DNA of 64,000 nucleotides from Atherix ibis (taxonomy: Eukaryota > Arthropoda > Insecta > Diptera > Athericidae). The position numbers and the translations under genes were made by a program. A model generated the notes under the pieces. The model saw nothing but the letters and a program-made list of their open reading frames with translations, had not been told where the DNA came from and ran no database searches. The stretch covers positions 44,647,667 to 44,711,666 of the forward strand of contig OY282610.1 in NCBI GenBank assembly GCA_958298945.1, in the 5' to 3' direction. Positions 11,281 to 22,392 of the stretch are shown piece after piece; position 1 is the first letter of the stretch; every line of letters starts with the position of its first letter.

Positions 11281-12540
11281 ACTCAATGAAAATTGTTTTT
11301 TACCGGCACAAGCATAGCCGTACGAATCCTTTTTTAATCGTAAGGTAAATTCGAACTGATATTGTTCCATCCTTGAATAAGTTTCTTCCATCAATCAAGA
11401 GAAACTTATTTATGAGCGACCGGTAAATTATACGAAATCCACTAGGCAAATAATTTGTCTCTCTATGGCCACTATGTCAATTCCAAAGGATTCCTGAACA
11501 GTTACTAAATAATGTCCTTCCGACTGAAAGTATTTAAATTTTTGTATTCACTAAGAAATAAATAATTTTTTTTTACATATTTTAAAGTTTAATGTTGAAT
11601 TAAGAATCACCCTATCTCTGACCCAACAACCGCTGTATTTGTTGTTTTCAATCGTTTCAAAAATGGCGCTCAGAAAATTACTGACCAAATTCGAATCCGT
11701 TTGTAACGAAACGTCAAGTATACGTTAGTCTCTTTCTCTCTTTTTCTCTGTCGAAATAATGACAGAGATAAAAATTTAGAGAAGAAGAAAAGGATACATA
11801 CAAATAGAGAAAAAGAGCGAGAGACACAACACATGCAATATAATATATATTAGATACGTTTGTGCAAAACGTTCGACTGATTGTTATTATACAAAATTTA
11901 AAAAAAAAATTTATTTAATTATTGTAACTATAAATGTTAATAAAATTAATTGAAGAAATTAAGGGAAAAAAAGTAAAACTTTAAAAGAAAAAGAAGCAAG
12001 AAAAAAGTTTAAAAGGAAAAAATAATAAATACCTAATTGATAGGAAAAATTAAAAAAAAAATAAAGAATAAACTTAAGAAAATTGTGAAAAAATACAAAT
12101 GCAACAACAAAAAAATTCTTATATTCTCGTATATATATGCTTATGTATGCATGTGTATATACATATGCAAAATAATTTGTTTAAAAACTTTTTTCGTAGT
12201 GTTTTATTCAAATTTAATTTCAATTATTCGTACTTATTGCTTGTTGACTAAATGCAGCAGCATTTATTGTGTGCTCACAACTTATTTCTTACCGATAATG
12301 TTTGTTAATTGATGCCGTTGATGTTTTTCTCTCTATAGTTTTTATTGAATAGTAAATACTAGATGAGTAAAGTATGCGTTGTACTAATTGATAAAAAAAA
12401 AAAGAAAATAATGTTCGTCCAAACTCATCTTAAAGCGAAATTTTTTGCTGTACGGCCATCAACAATAGACTTAATTTTATTAAAAGCCTCGTTGAAAGAA
12501 CAAAAATGAGCAGCTCACAGTGCACACGAAGATTAATTAT
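11281..12540. other. AT-rich non-coding stretch
   Basis: No gene was recognised. It contains CT-rich (11730-11750) and GA-rich (11763-11825) runs partly complementary to each other, and poly-A runs. The open frame at 12037-12312 is lysine/isoleucine/tyrosine-rich and follows base composition only. Confidence 0.5.
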
Positions 12541-12778
12541 TAATATTACGATCTTAAAGCCAGCTTTACACGACACTATTTTTCGTACTTCTTTTCTTGC
12601 TTGCTACCGTGCCCGCTGCGATGCTGGAAATAACGTTATTGCCTGCTGCGCTACTACTTTCGAAGTAAGATTTCAGAAATATAACCGGTTCTATTTATCG
12701 TATCATTTTTGCATCTATTTTAACGAGAATCAATGAGAAAACACATTATCTTTTCACGAGAACTACGTGAGCAAATGA
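12541..12778 (-). repeat. MITE-like dispersed repeat, copy 1
   Basis: The reverse complement of this segment matches 17635-17846 over about 200 bp with small gaps. The shared blocks include 'tctagcatcgcag' (here 'tccagcatcgcag'), 'ttttctcatt' and 'attctcgttaaaat'. One end, here the low-coordinate side, carries 'aaagccagctttacacgac', a shape often seen at DNA-transposon termini. There is no coding capacity, so it is probably a non-autonomous DNA element. Confidence 0.55.
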
Positions 12779-13086
12779 CACATAAGTTTTGGAAATGGGA
12801 GGATTGTTGTTTGTTGAAATTGAAATAGAAATAAGGAAAGTTAATACATTATTTGTAGTTTTTTTTTATAAAAACGAATGGAACATCATTTATAGAGAAT
12901 ATATTTTATTGCAATATTTTTTAATTGGTTAATTGAAGCAAAATTTGTTTTCTGACAGTATTTGCAGTTGTTTTCAGTTCCGTGTAGAAGCTCTGGTACG
13001 AGTTGACAATATAATCGCGTTTCTGTTCATTTTTATGGACAATCGCAAGCGTCAAAACTATCTAGAAATCCAACTTTAAAAAAAAA

Positions 13087-13140
13087 TCATGCGAAGCCAA
13101 CACGCATAAGAACGATCACAATATCAACCTCCGCAGCCAT
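13087..13140 (-). CDS. Possible 17-codon small ORF after the heat-shock promoter
   Basis: On the minus strand the first ATG downstream of the TATA box (about 95 bp away) opens a frame MAAEVDIVIVLMRVGFA followed by TGA. Its context (aaaaATGg) is favourable for a eukaryotic start. A frame this short can arise by chance; it is listed only because it is the first ORF on the transcript predicted from the promoter at 13237-13330. No similarity to any known protein is claimed. Confidence 0.2.
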   Translation of the reverse strand: MAAEVDIVIVLMRVGFA

Positions 13141-13236
13141 TTTTAAAACAAGTAGGAAAAATAGAGTCGTGAATAGATTACAAATGTCCCGAAATCTCCT
13201 TTTCAGCCTGAATCAACCGCTAGCGAGTAGCGTGCT

Positions 13237-13330
13237 TATTTATACCGCTTCGTCGTGCTTCTAGAATATTCTGGAATCGAACTTTTTGGAATACGGTCGA
13301 ACTGCTTTAATAGAATGTTCCAGAACACTC
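13237..13330 (-). promoter_or_regulatory. Heat-shock-type promoter: phased HSE units plus TATA box
   Basis: A TATAAATA box lies on the minus strand at 13244-13237. Starting 20 bp upstream of it, 5-bp heat-shock-factor units are phased: GAA(13264) TTC(13269) GAA(13274) GAA(13279) TTT(13284) GAA(13289). A second array follows: GAA(13313) TTC(13318) GAA(13323) with an imperfect CTC(13328). Two perfect three-unit HSEs in one 70-bp stretch next to a TATA box is the layout of insect heat-shock genes (established knowledge). Transcription would run toward lower coordinates. No heat-shock protein ORF is found downstream. Confidence 0.6.
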
Positions 13331-14177
13331 CAAAACCATGTTACATAGTAACATAAATTATTATGGACACATGTTTAAAATATGCAAAAACGAAAGTCAA
13401 AAATAACAACTAAATGTCTAAAGATGAAATAGTAAATTTTTATTCCATCCCTTTATTTTATTATAATAATATAAACAATTTAAATGTATTTATAATTCAT
13501 TACATTAATATTTTTTATTACTTATTTAATTAAATATAGGATTTTTTTCTTTGTGTTGTTTATCGATTATTCAGGCAATCCATACACGTGTATACGATGT
13601 CAATATTTTTATTTTCTTTTATAATTTTTTTTGTCCTATATATTTTGATTGCATGCCTGCATGCACGCATATTGAAACATAAATGTTTCAAATATTTTTT
13701 TATTTAAAAATAAAAACAAAATAAACTTAATCATATTTCTTTTAAGTTAAAAATTAATAATAAAAATGATAAATAATCACATGTAAACGTGTACATAAAT
13801 CATAAACAAATATGACAAAACTTAAGAAATAAAACTAAGGAATAACAAATTTTACTTATTAGAATAACAATAATAATTATTATTATTTATTGTTTAGGCT
13901 TCGTATCATCTCTTGTTATTACGTGTATAAGGATTATTTTTCTTTTTCCATTAAAATTTATAGAATCTTTTAAAATGTTTTCAATCTAAAATTGTAGTGC
14001 ATATTTAGCATTTTTCCTGCCATTTTAATTTAATTTCCAGTTTATATTTGATAAATTTCATTTTTCATTATTATTGAAAGAATAAAAATTCTATTACAAA
14101 CGGGATGATGGGAATTTGTAGGTGTAATTTCTTTTGCGATTAATCGAGAAGAAAAAAAAAACAACAAAAAAGAAATG
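13331..14177. other. 3' flank of the CREB3-like gene and promoter upstream region
   Basis: AT-rich. It lies between the stop codon of the CREB3-like gene (14178) and the heat-shock-type promoter, so on the minus strand it should hold the CREB3 3' UTR and then the promoter's distal part. Candidate AATAAA signals on the minus strand are present ('tttatt' occurs several times). No ORF was seen. Confidence 0.4.
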
Positions 14178-17100
14178 TTAATACTTTTTCGCATTATCTA
14201 AATCTGAAACGTTTAATTTTATATTGTTGTTGTTGATTTTATCGTCAAATAAACTTTTATTATTATTAATTGTTAACAAATCCGGTTTATTGGCCAAGCC
14301 AATAATATTGTCAAGATTTAATTCGAATACACCATTTGGTTTCTCTGATATTAGATCCAACATATTTACATCAATTTTATCCTTCATATGAATCATGAGG
14401 TGCTCTAATAACAATTTCTTGTCTATATTAAAGCCACTAGTCTGCTCCGCCTGTTTATTCATCGAATGTGGTTCTGTAACAGTCGCCTCTAAACTATCTT
14501 TCGATGTCTTGTGCATATCCTCTACTTCTTTCCGGTGATACCAGTTCTGGTCATCAACATCTATATCGGCGATAGTTTTTGCCTTCTTACAGACGGGGGC
14601 TTCGGCTTCATCATCACTCAGTTCACTGTACTTGCCACCATCAATTTTCTTTAATAACTGATCTTCGCTCAAAACATCGTTCATTAATAGAACATCATCC
14701 AAAGTAATATCGTCGTCAAGAAAATTGTTGCTTTGCTCTTTGGCATCAAACAAAAGACTTCTTCGGTTTTGTAAAATTGTGTCCTTGACGACCTCAGCCA
14801 ATTCAACCTCTTTGGAATTTCGGGTCAGTTTCAAATTTGGTGCCGCTATTAAAGCCAAACTGAGCAGTAAAACCATAAAGCAAGTACCTGGCTGAGTAGT
14901 CTTGCTTGTACACTTAATAAGAAGCGATTGTAGTTTTTTCATTTGCGTAACCAATGTTTGATTCTGATTCTGTAGCAATTTTATTCGCTTTAGCAAGGTT
15001 TGATTTTCTTGAGTGCACTGTTTTACGCGTTCCTCTAATCCATCAACATATTCCTTCTTGCGTTTTCTTGAATCCTGGGCAGAAATTTTATTACGTATCT
15101 TACGACGGATGCGCTTAAGTTCACGTTCTTCTTGCTTAGTTAACGGATAATGCGAAGGAAGTGATATGCCTTCCTTGGCTAATAATCTGTGCTCCTCAGG
15201 ATTTAAATTCAATTTTGGAAATGGATGATCTGTTTCGATCGTCTGTTCTGAATCATACGTTGAATTTTCAATAAAATCGCCACTATCACTATGGATTTCT
15301 TCAAATGCATAACTCTCACTATCCGATGTATGGTTGAATAAAGAATCATCTATAATATACAAGTTGCAATATTTTTTAATTAAAAATTATACTTGAATAA
15401 TTTCGAAGATAAAAATGGAGCCTACCAATAACTTCATATTTCGGTAGACAATAGTTGCTCTTGCTAATATTCAGTATAGGTTGTTGAGAAAATTTAACAG
15501 GTACATTTCCATTGCCACTAATAGTTGGCTTCTTTAGTGCTGTTGCATTAATTATTTTACAAATTCCTAGATCTTTAACATCTTGAATAGACACCGGCAA
15601 TAAAATTGATCTTGGATTTGATTGATTTTTAATACGTATGTACTTGGTTGCTAAAAAATATGAAATAAAAAAAATATTTTTTTTATTTAAAAATAAGAGT
15701 ATAATATTATCTTACGATGTCCATTAATAGTTTTGTTTGGGAAAACTGTAGTCGTAACTGTATGAAATTTCGTTGGTTTTTGAGGACTTTTCACTTGTCC
15801 TAGTATTTTATTGTTGCTAACTGAAGAGATAATTGGCTGGGATAATTTTACAATTTTTAACTCTTTAATTGATGATATCGTATTTAGTGGACGCGGCTGA
15901 GATTTAATTATCTTATTTTCCCCTGCAAACGCGTTAAATTCCTGTTGAACCTTTTGAACGATAACTTTTGGTTTTGTATTATTCGCAACAGTAGGTATTT
16001 TCTCAGCTGATATAACTGTCGGTGTTGGACTCGACGATGTTGCTGAACTCTCTGAATGATCGACATTTTTTCGACTACTATTTATGGAATCCGGGAATGA
16101 TGAAGGACTTAGCGGTTCATATTCTGGGCTCAACTCACTGTAAAATCGAAATTCATTATAAAATGCACGAGATTTTTTCAATTTTATACTAACATATCCA
16201 AATTGTCCGATGATAGTCCACTATCGGAACAATTGCTCGAAATTGATGACGAAACGGACTGAAATATTGGGGTAGACAATGTATTCAAATTGGATTTTTC
16301 AATGAAATTGTCGAATGGCGAGAGCCTATCCGTTAAACATTCGTACTGCTCAGCCTCACGTCTTATATGTTCTGATAAATCATCAAGGGAATCAAATACA
16401 CGACTTTCATCTTCCTTCAAAATGTCTGGATGCAATGAGAAAATTGATTCCAAAACATCGTTTGCTACATCCGATGTCCACATGTCATAATTCTAAATGA
16501 ATTGAAAATAATTCATCAAATAAGATAAAATAACAAAATCATGACAGATTATAAAAGTTCTCTTTACAAATTTAAATTAATATCAATCTACTATTATTAT
16601 TAGTTAAGTAATCGATTATAGAGACAAATTTTTTCAGCGTATAGAAACACGAAGCAATAGATAATTTTGCTAAAGATAAGTTATAGTTAAAGAACAACAG
16701 TTTTTAATTATGTTTAAATTATCCAAAAATTAAAATTTTGAGTATCTTTGAGTTCTCATAGTCTTTAGGAGAGCGTGCAACGAACTCAGGTTTGACACGG
16801 ACTCGGGATCAAATGGTCTTTAGTTATCGCATAACATTTTACCAGTTAACATTTCGATATGAATAAATGATATTTTAAGAAAATGTATTGAAGAAAAAGG
16901 CGACAAAAATGCTAAAAAAATCACACCCGAATTTTTTTGTGTGTAATATACAATAAAGCAACAAAAACAAAGTAAATTTTCAAAGAATAAATCAAAGTAG
17001 TATTTGAATTACAAGTGCAAAATTAAAACAACATCTACTTCTGCGTTAAAACAGTCGGAGTTTTATGTGCATAAAATTGTGAAGGTTTTAAGATGTTGAC

Positions 17101-20100
17101 AGTCCGACTGAATGCAGTTTTCAGGATCAATCGGAATTCAAAATCTTTTCGAACTCAAAAACAATTAATTGGTGTGTGATGACCGAGTCGACCGAAGATT
17201 TAAAGTTGAAGGCTGATTTAACTATCAATTCGAAAATGCCGACTCCTAAATCTAAGCAGTTTCGAGTTAATAGTCAAAAATGTTGCGACGACATATGGGC
17301 ATATTTAGACGTGGTTAACATAACATCCGTAACATAGCATCAAACGAAGCCACACTAATTGTTAGCAAACCGGTTGTTTTCGCTTTGATCGACCTGAAAC
17401 TACCACATGTAGGGTCTGAACCTTCAAAGCGAAAACACCTTATGAAAACATGCTTTAAGACGCAGGTTATGAAGCCAAATACACCAACAAGAAAAGCAAT
17501 CAGTATCGGAAAAACTGTGCACACAATGCAATTTTTTGTAGTTCTTTTCTTGTTACATACATTCGCTGCTACTTTTCAAGATGGCTACACGCGATGCTTT
17601 TTTAAAAGTTGTATTTCTAGCTGTGAACAAATGACACAAACGTTCGTAGTCCACGTGACAAGATAACGTTTTCTCATTAGTTCTCGTTAAAATAATAGGA
17701 AAAATAGAACCAATTCTTTCTAAAATCTTTCTTGGGAAGTAGCAGCACAGCAAACGATGATATAATTTCTAGCATCGCAGTGAGCATGGTAGCTATTCAG
17801 AAAACAAGTATGAAAAATAACGTCGTTTGAAGTGGGCTTTACAATGCCTCGGTTGAGTTCACCTGGTCATGCCAGAAATATGAGGCGAACACATAAAGTC
17901 AATGGTGTCAAAGAAAATTGGGACGCCGGCAGGAGGCAACAATTGGCCTGGATTATGGATTCGGGAGCAACTCGGCACGTGGTGAACGATACGCTATTTT
18001 TTACCGAACTCCATGAATCGTACAACGAAATGGTTAGACTTGCAAATGGAGAAAAGACAGCTGTCAAAGTATAGGGTACTTTCGGGTTTTGACGAATCTG
18101 CGTACAAACCGAAGTACTCTTAAAACAAAAATTGGTACCACGGGAATCGGGTGTGCCCCATGGTATTAAAACACACTGTGCCCGACAATGAGGCGCCTTA
18201 GGCAGCAATGTGGAGGCTGTGGTTAATACCCATATCCCAGGTACGGTCTCCGGATCGCTGGTGGGAGATACTATAATAGTAATTATCTGGGGCGCTGTCA
18301 CTGCTTGTAACTGATTACTGACTGTAAACTGCCATTAATGGGGTGCGTTGATTGAGCATAACTCAATCCCTCTGGTCGTAGAGGACTCGTGGTTTTATAT
18401 TTAACGACAGATAATTCACGTTAAATGACATAATACTACTGTCAAAGTATAGGAGCGGCTGAATTGACATTCTTAGATGAATATGAATGTATGAACAAAG
18501 CAAAAGTCACTGAAGTTTTTTATGTACCAAGTTTGGTTGGTAATATGCTTTCTGTCAACTGACTTTTTTGACAATCGAATTTGACAAATCAAGTACAAAG
18601 GAAAGCAAATTAGCAATATGATGTTGCCGAAAAAGTGGGGACTTTGTGTGAAATTTGTTGGACAAGAAAGATGACACGATTATCGTTTCCTAGGCAATAA
18701 GAGGATAAATTATCGACACCGTTAGATTTGCATCATTCCGATGTTTGCGGAACAATCTGTTATCAAACAAATCGGAGGTCGATTACAAAATGAAACAATT
18801 TATTGAATTTTGCAAAACAAAATTTTGACAGAAATCGAAAATAATGCGTTCAGATCGAGATGACGAATACACAAACAAAACACTTCAGAGTAGTTGAAAT
18901 TGGAAGGCATTCAAATGCAGTTTACCGCGCACCGTTCGGAAAGGCCGAAAAAAAGAATTGCAAGATGGCGCGCTGCATGCTTATCGATGCGAAATTTCTG
19001 AACAGTTTTTGGGGCGAAGCAATTGCAACGGTAAATTTCATACACAATCGTGTGATTACAAGAACACCATATGAACATTAGAATGGCATACTACCAAATA
19101 TCGGGTTTTTCAATAGCAACTTGACACTTTTGAGTATTTTCTCAGACAATTTCTGTCTCTTTTCCATCGCTCCATTTTGAGCGATGGAAAAGAGACAGAA
19201 ATTGGATCGAGTCAAATTTTTGGCAGGCAATATCGAATTGGAAAGAAGTGAAAGAAAACAGCCAGTTCGTTTTTTATTGCGAACAAGAAAAGGAATTCAA
19301 CCGAAGCGTTTAATCGATGAGATTCATATTGCACCAAGAAGTAATTCCTGGGTTTTTAAGGTAACAATTGGAGCAGATGGTGAAATCGAGCGTTTCAGAG
19401 CTAGATTTATGGCCCAAAGCTTCTCACAAAAGTATGGTGAGGACTATGGTCAGGTTTTTGCACCGGTAGTGTCAAAGACAACATTCAGAACATTACTGTC
19501 ACTAGCGGGAAAACGGAAAATTATTGTATATCATCTCGATGGAAATACAGATTTTGTCAATGGGAAGCTAAATGAAACCTTCCTCAAGGCTTTGACAACG
19601 GTGATGATTCGCAAATATCTTTATTGAAGAAACCACACAAATTATCGGCGACTGATTGGACGACTATTTTTTTTGTCAGTATTTCAGCCATCATCAGTAT
19701 TTTGGTACAAAAGGTGTTAAAACAAAACAGAGAAGACTGGGAACTACTCAAACGTGTTGTGAAGTATTTAAAGCAAATGAAATTAAAGTTGAGCAATCTT
19801 CATGTAACGAATTTATCATTATTTGTGAGCCTGCAAGAAAGACAAAGTGTTTACGCCAATTGTTGGCAGAAATTAAACGAAGAAATTGGAATGCTAACGC
19901 TTATTTATGAAGACAATCAAAGTTGCATTTAATTAGTGCGTGATTTTTTCATCGACACAAAATATTGTACAAATTTATTGGAGAATTTGGTAAGAAGGAA
20001 CTTAATGTTTTGTGAGTATTGGTCCAACAGAGGAAATGATCGCTGATCTCTTAACAAAACCATTGTCAGTGGCAAAACGAGAATATTTGCGGGAAAAATT

Positions 20101-22392
20101 TAATTTGGTGGGAACGAGAACTTTTTATTTTCTGTTGCGTTATTTAATTTACTGCTTAATTAAGGAATTCTACATATTTAATAGTGATGTAAATTTGTTG
20201 TCCGGTTAACACACAAGTCTCCGTCCATAAAATCAGTTTTTAGGTGAGCGGGTTTAGAAATGGTGTAAGAGGGCAAGTGTCTAAACTCGCCCCATCATAT
20301 ATCCGGTGATTTTTTTGCTGTTTGGTTTTTCATGTTTTTATTTTTGACAGATTCTATGTGACAAGTGACATGTTTCAAAGTCAATAGTGCTCAGTTAACA
20401 TTGTCACCGTGGAAAGACTTACACCCGAACAATACTTAAGATTTATTAAATTTTATTATCAAAATTCGTGCTCTGTGAAAAATGTGTTTCGTGTACTTTG
20501 ATCATTTTATTGTCGTCATAATTGGACCTACTGAGCAAGCAATTTAAGTCATAGTGACACAATTTCGCAGTAATTTTACGATATTGGACATCAAACCACC
20601 AAAGTATTGTTGAAGAGCGAGATTTGTCACAACAATTGGGATTGTGTTATTCGACTATATAGAAGATTTTACGCAAGGATCTTGGTCTGAAACGAAAGAC
20701 AGTTCGTATGCTGAAGAACTGATTTTCGGGGTGATTAGGCATTAAAACAATTTAAGAAAAACCCGTTATTTTACAATAAAAAATGCGTTCAGCGACGAAG
20801 CTCATTTCTGGTTGAATGGGCATGTGAATAAGCAAAATTATCGCATTTGGTCTGATGAACAACCACAGGCGAAACAAGAACTGCCCCATTGGACCTAGAA
20901 AAATGCACTGTGTGGTCCGTTTTTTTAAAGATGGCGATGGCCGCAACGTTCCCGTCAATGGCGCTCGCTATCGCTCGATGATTTCGAAATTTTTTTTTTT
21001 GCCCAAAATGCAAAAACTGCATCTGGACGCCATGTGGTTTCAACAAGACGGTTGTTTATGAACATATTGAGGGATGAGCTCGGTGAGCAATTTATCTTAC
21101 GTTTCGGACCAGTGGGTTTGCTGCCTAGATCGTGCGATTTGACGCACCTAGATTATTTTTTATGGGGCTACGTGAAGTTACTCGTCTATGCCGATAAACC
21201 AGCTCCACTTGCAACATTGCAAGACAACATTAAACGTGTTATTAGCGAAATACCAGCCGAAATGCTCGGAAAAGTTCTTCAAAATTGGGACGTCTCTAAT
21301 GGATCACTTGAAACACAGTCGTGGCCAACATTTATTATACATGAAATAATCTTTAATCAATTTTTAAAAAGTAAATGGCAAGCGTTGATTTATCGATTCA
21401 AATAAAAATAATCTTACACTTTGGCAATTTTTCCATTTTTTTGTTGAAAATTGAAAACCAACCACTTCAAAAATCACCCATTTCATAAATCCATACACAT
21501 ACATACACGTAAGTACGTACGTACACGTATGGTTGTAAAAAAAAAAAAAAAAAAAGTTGCAAGAAAATACAAACACTTCTGTATGGGAAAACTTCACAAA
21601 AATGAGTCACTTTTGTTTTTATTATTTCGACATCTTGGAATTTTCAAAAATAGGACAGAGCTTTTACGAAATTAAGAACGAGATAAGATAATTGAAAATC
21701 CGTTCGCTTTTGGATTCTGTTTTCTTGTCTTATTTCCTACTTGTTGCTGGACAAAGAGAAATTACACATTTCCTTTTACTTTTCAAATACAATCAGAATG
21801 CACATAATACGTACCAATAATATATATATATAAGATCATGCATGCATATATTCACAATAATATTTACGCATTAGTGCATAACAAATTGTAACAAATTTAC
21901 GGCAACAAAAAATATGTAAACGTGTCGTTATTGTTCGTTAGAGGTTTTTAAATAAATTCGCATACGTTGACAATTAATGAAAATAATAAATAATAATTTC
22001 GGAATTTCTCTATGAACCAAAAATAAATTGACATACTTTAAGGGTTTGCACATCAAATTTAAAAGGAAAATAAATAAATTCTGTGCAAGAGTAGGAAGTT
22101 CTTCCTCCATATGTGTGCACATGCAATTTGTAAATATTATGAATAGGTGAGAAAAGAAGGGGTAATAATCTATTCGTTCTATTTACACATAGGCATAGGC
22201 ATACATGTCTCATTAGGCTCGAATTCACTTACGAGTACTTTCTTTCTGTGTGCGTGTACTTTTTTTTCTTCGCCTAATTGATTTTAATAGCAGACTTACC
22301 ATCGGTGCTGGTTGAAAACATGATTCCGTCATTTTCAACAAATCATCCTTCATTTCGATATCCTTCGTATACAAAAAATCTCTACAAGCCAT
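14178..22392 (-). CDS. CREB3L3/CREB3L4-like membrane-tethered bZIP transcription factor (5 exons)
   Basis: Exons, all phase-consistent with GT-AG introns: 22392-22300, 16492-16194, 16137-15716, 15650-15426, 15349-14178; 736 codons plus stop. The bZIP lies near residues 426-490: basic region with RKIRNKISAQDSRKRKKEY, holding the N.(I)SA..SR signature, then a heptad zipper. Just after it comes the family hallmark, SKTTQPGTC and a membrane helix (CFMVLLLSLALIAAP, about 503-517). An RRSL at about 542-545 fits the RxxL site-1-protease rule on the lumenal side. The N-terminal part is serine- and acid-rich, as expected of an activation domain. Known for the family: ER-anchored, released by S1P/S2P in the Golgi, then regulates secretory or metabolic genes. 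The zipper-to-membrane segment resembles vertebrate CREB3L3/L4 more than Drosophila CrebA. The first intron (5.8 kb) carries transposon relics. No stop or frameshift was seen. Confidence 0.85.
16493..17159. other. Proximal part of CREB3-like intron 1
   Basis: Intron sequence between exon 2 and the copia relic. It is AT-rich with no ORF and no recognised repeat. The 3' splice site (tttag) is at 16493-16497 on the minus strand. Confidence 0.6.
17635..17846 (+). repeat. MITE-like dispersed repeat, copy 2
   Basis: Same repeat as 12541-12778 in the opposite orientation. It ends with 'gtcgtttgaagtgggcttt', matching the terminal-looking end of the other copy. It lies directly before the copia protease region, so it probably inserted in or beside the copia element. 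Confidence 0.55.
18061..18453. mobile_element. 363-bp insertion in copia relic flanked by a 15-bp target-site duplication
   Basis: 'ctgtcaaagtatagg' occurs at 18061-18075 and again at 18439-18453, and interrupts the copia frame just after the protease region. The 363 bp between them (18076-18438) are less AT-rich than the surroundings and unrelated to copia. A 15-bp duplication is typical of target-primed (LINE/SINE-type) integration and too long for most DNA transposons. No poly-A tail, tRNA-like A/B boxes or RT domain were seen. A SINE or a 5'-truncated non-LTR element is likely; the family is unknown. Confidence 0.7.
19148..19203. repeat. Perfect 25/6/25 hairpin inside copia relic
   Basis: Positions 19148-19172 are the exact reverse complement of 19179-19203, with a 6-nt loop. 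The arm contains 'ctgtctcttttccatcgctc'. It disrupts the region between integrase and RT. The geometry equals that of the hairpin at 42615-42670, but the sequence differs. Confidence 0.9.
20290..21440 (+). mobile_element. Decayed Tc1/mariner-superfamily transposase, copy 2
   Basis: Best preserved copy of the family also seen at 3000-4190. An N-terminal RLTPEQ then YYQNSCSVKNVFRV block (about 20412-20500) is followed by SDEAHFWLNG with the first catalytic Asp codon at 20794, MWFQQDG with the second Asp at 21047, and SCDLTHLDYFLWGYVK with the third acidic residue at 21151. These lie in frames 1, 2 and 1, and the block after QQDG is deleted, so it cannot encode an active enzyme. The C-terminal region LATLQDNIKRVISEIPAEML is intact. 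It lies antisense in intron 1 of the CREB3-like gene, about 0.1 kb after the copia relic. Confidence 0.85.
21441..22299. other. Distal part of CREB3-like intron 1
   Basis: Intron sequence between the mariner-like relic and exon 1. It has an A17-like run near 21538-21555, TACGTAC/TATA simple repeats and no ORF. The intron's donor (GTAAGT on the minus strand) is at 22299-22294. Confidence 0.6.
22300..22392 (-). CDS. First coding exon of the CREB3-like gene
   Basis: The minus strand reads ATG at 22392, then MACRDFLYTKDIEMK and a short rest, 31 codons in all, ending exactly before a consensus donor GTAAGT. The next exon (from 16492, acceptor TTTAG) continues in phase 0 with NYDMWTSDVAND. The join is inferred from phase, splice signals and the absence of a better start: the Met at 16483 is the fourth codon of exon 2 but has an in-frame splice acceptor just upstream. 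Confidence 0.65.

Larger units (their letters stand above)
17160..20215 (+). mobile_element. Decayed Ty1/copia retrotransposon, antisense within the CREB3-like intron
   Basis: Domains occur in the copia order on the plus strand, in different frames with stops and deletions between them. A protease-type motif (WIMDSGATRHVVND, about 17950-17992) comes first. Integrase pieces follow near 18840 (RSDRDDEYTN) and near 18960-19080 (MARCMLIDAKFLNSFWGEA, NFIHNRVITRTPYE). An RT segment (NSWVFKV, RARFMAQSFSQKYGEDY, FAPVVS) runs from about 19340 to 19480, then an RNase H remnant (LIYEDNQSCI, about 19900-19931) and the C-terminal block (PTEEMIADLLTKPL, about 20021-20062). The catalytic RT block is lost. 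LTRs were not recognised, so the limits are approximate. The part before 17850 includes a MITE-like repeat and an unassigned leader. Confidence 0.8.

Noticed and set aside
13087..13330. Small heat-shock protein gene
   Set aside because: No alpha-crystallin or Hsp70 coding sequence is found within several kb downstream on the minus strand.
17867..18301. 144-residue minus-strand ORF
   Set aside because: It spans the copia/insert border, so it is made of two unrelated DNAs and cannot be an old gene; no domain was recognised.
18076..18438. tRNA-derived SINE or rRNA fragment
   Set aside because: No A/B-box pair and no convincing rRNA similarity could be seen; only the target duplication is certain.
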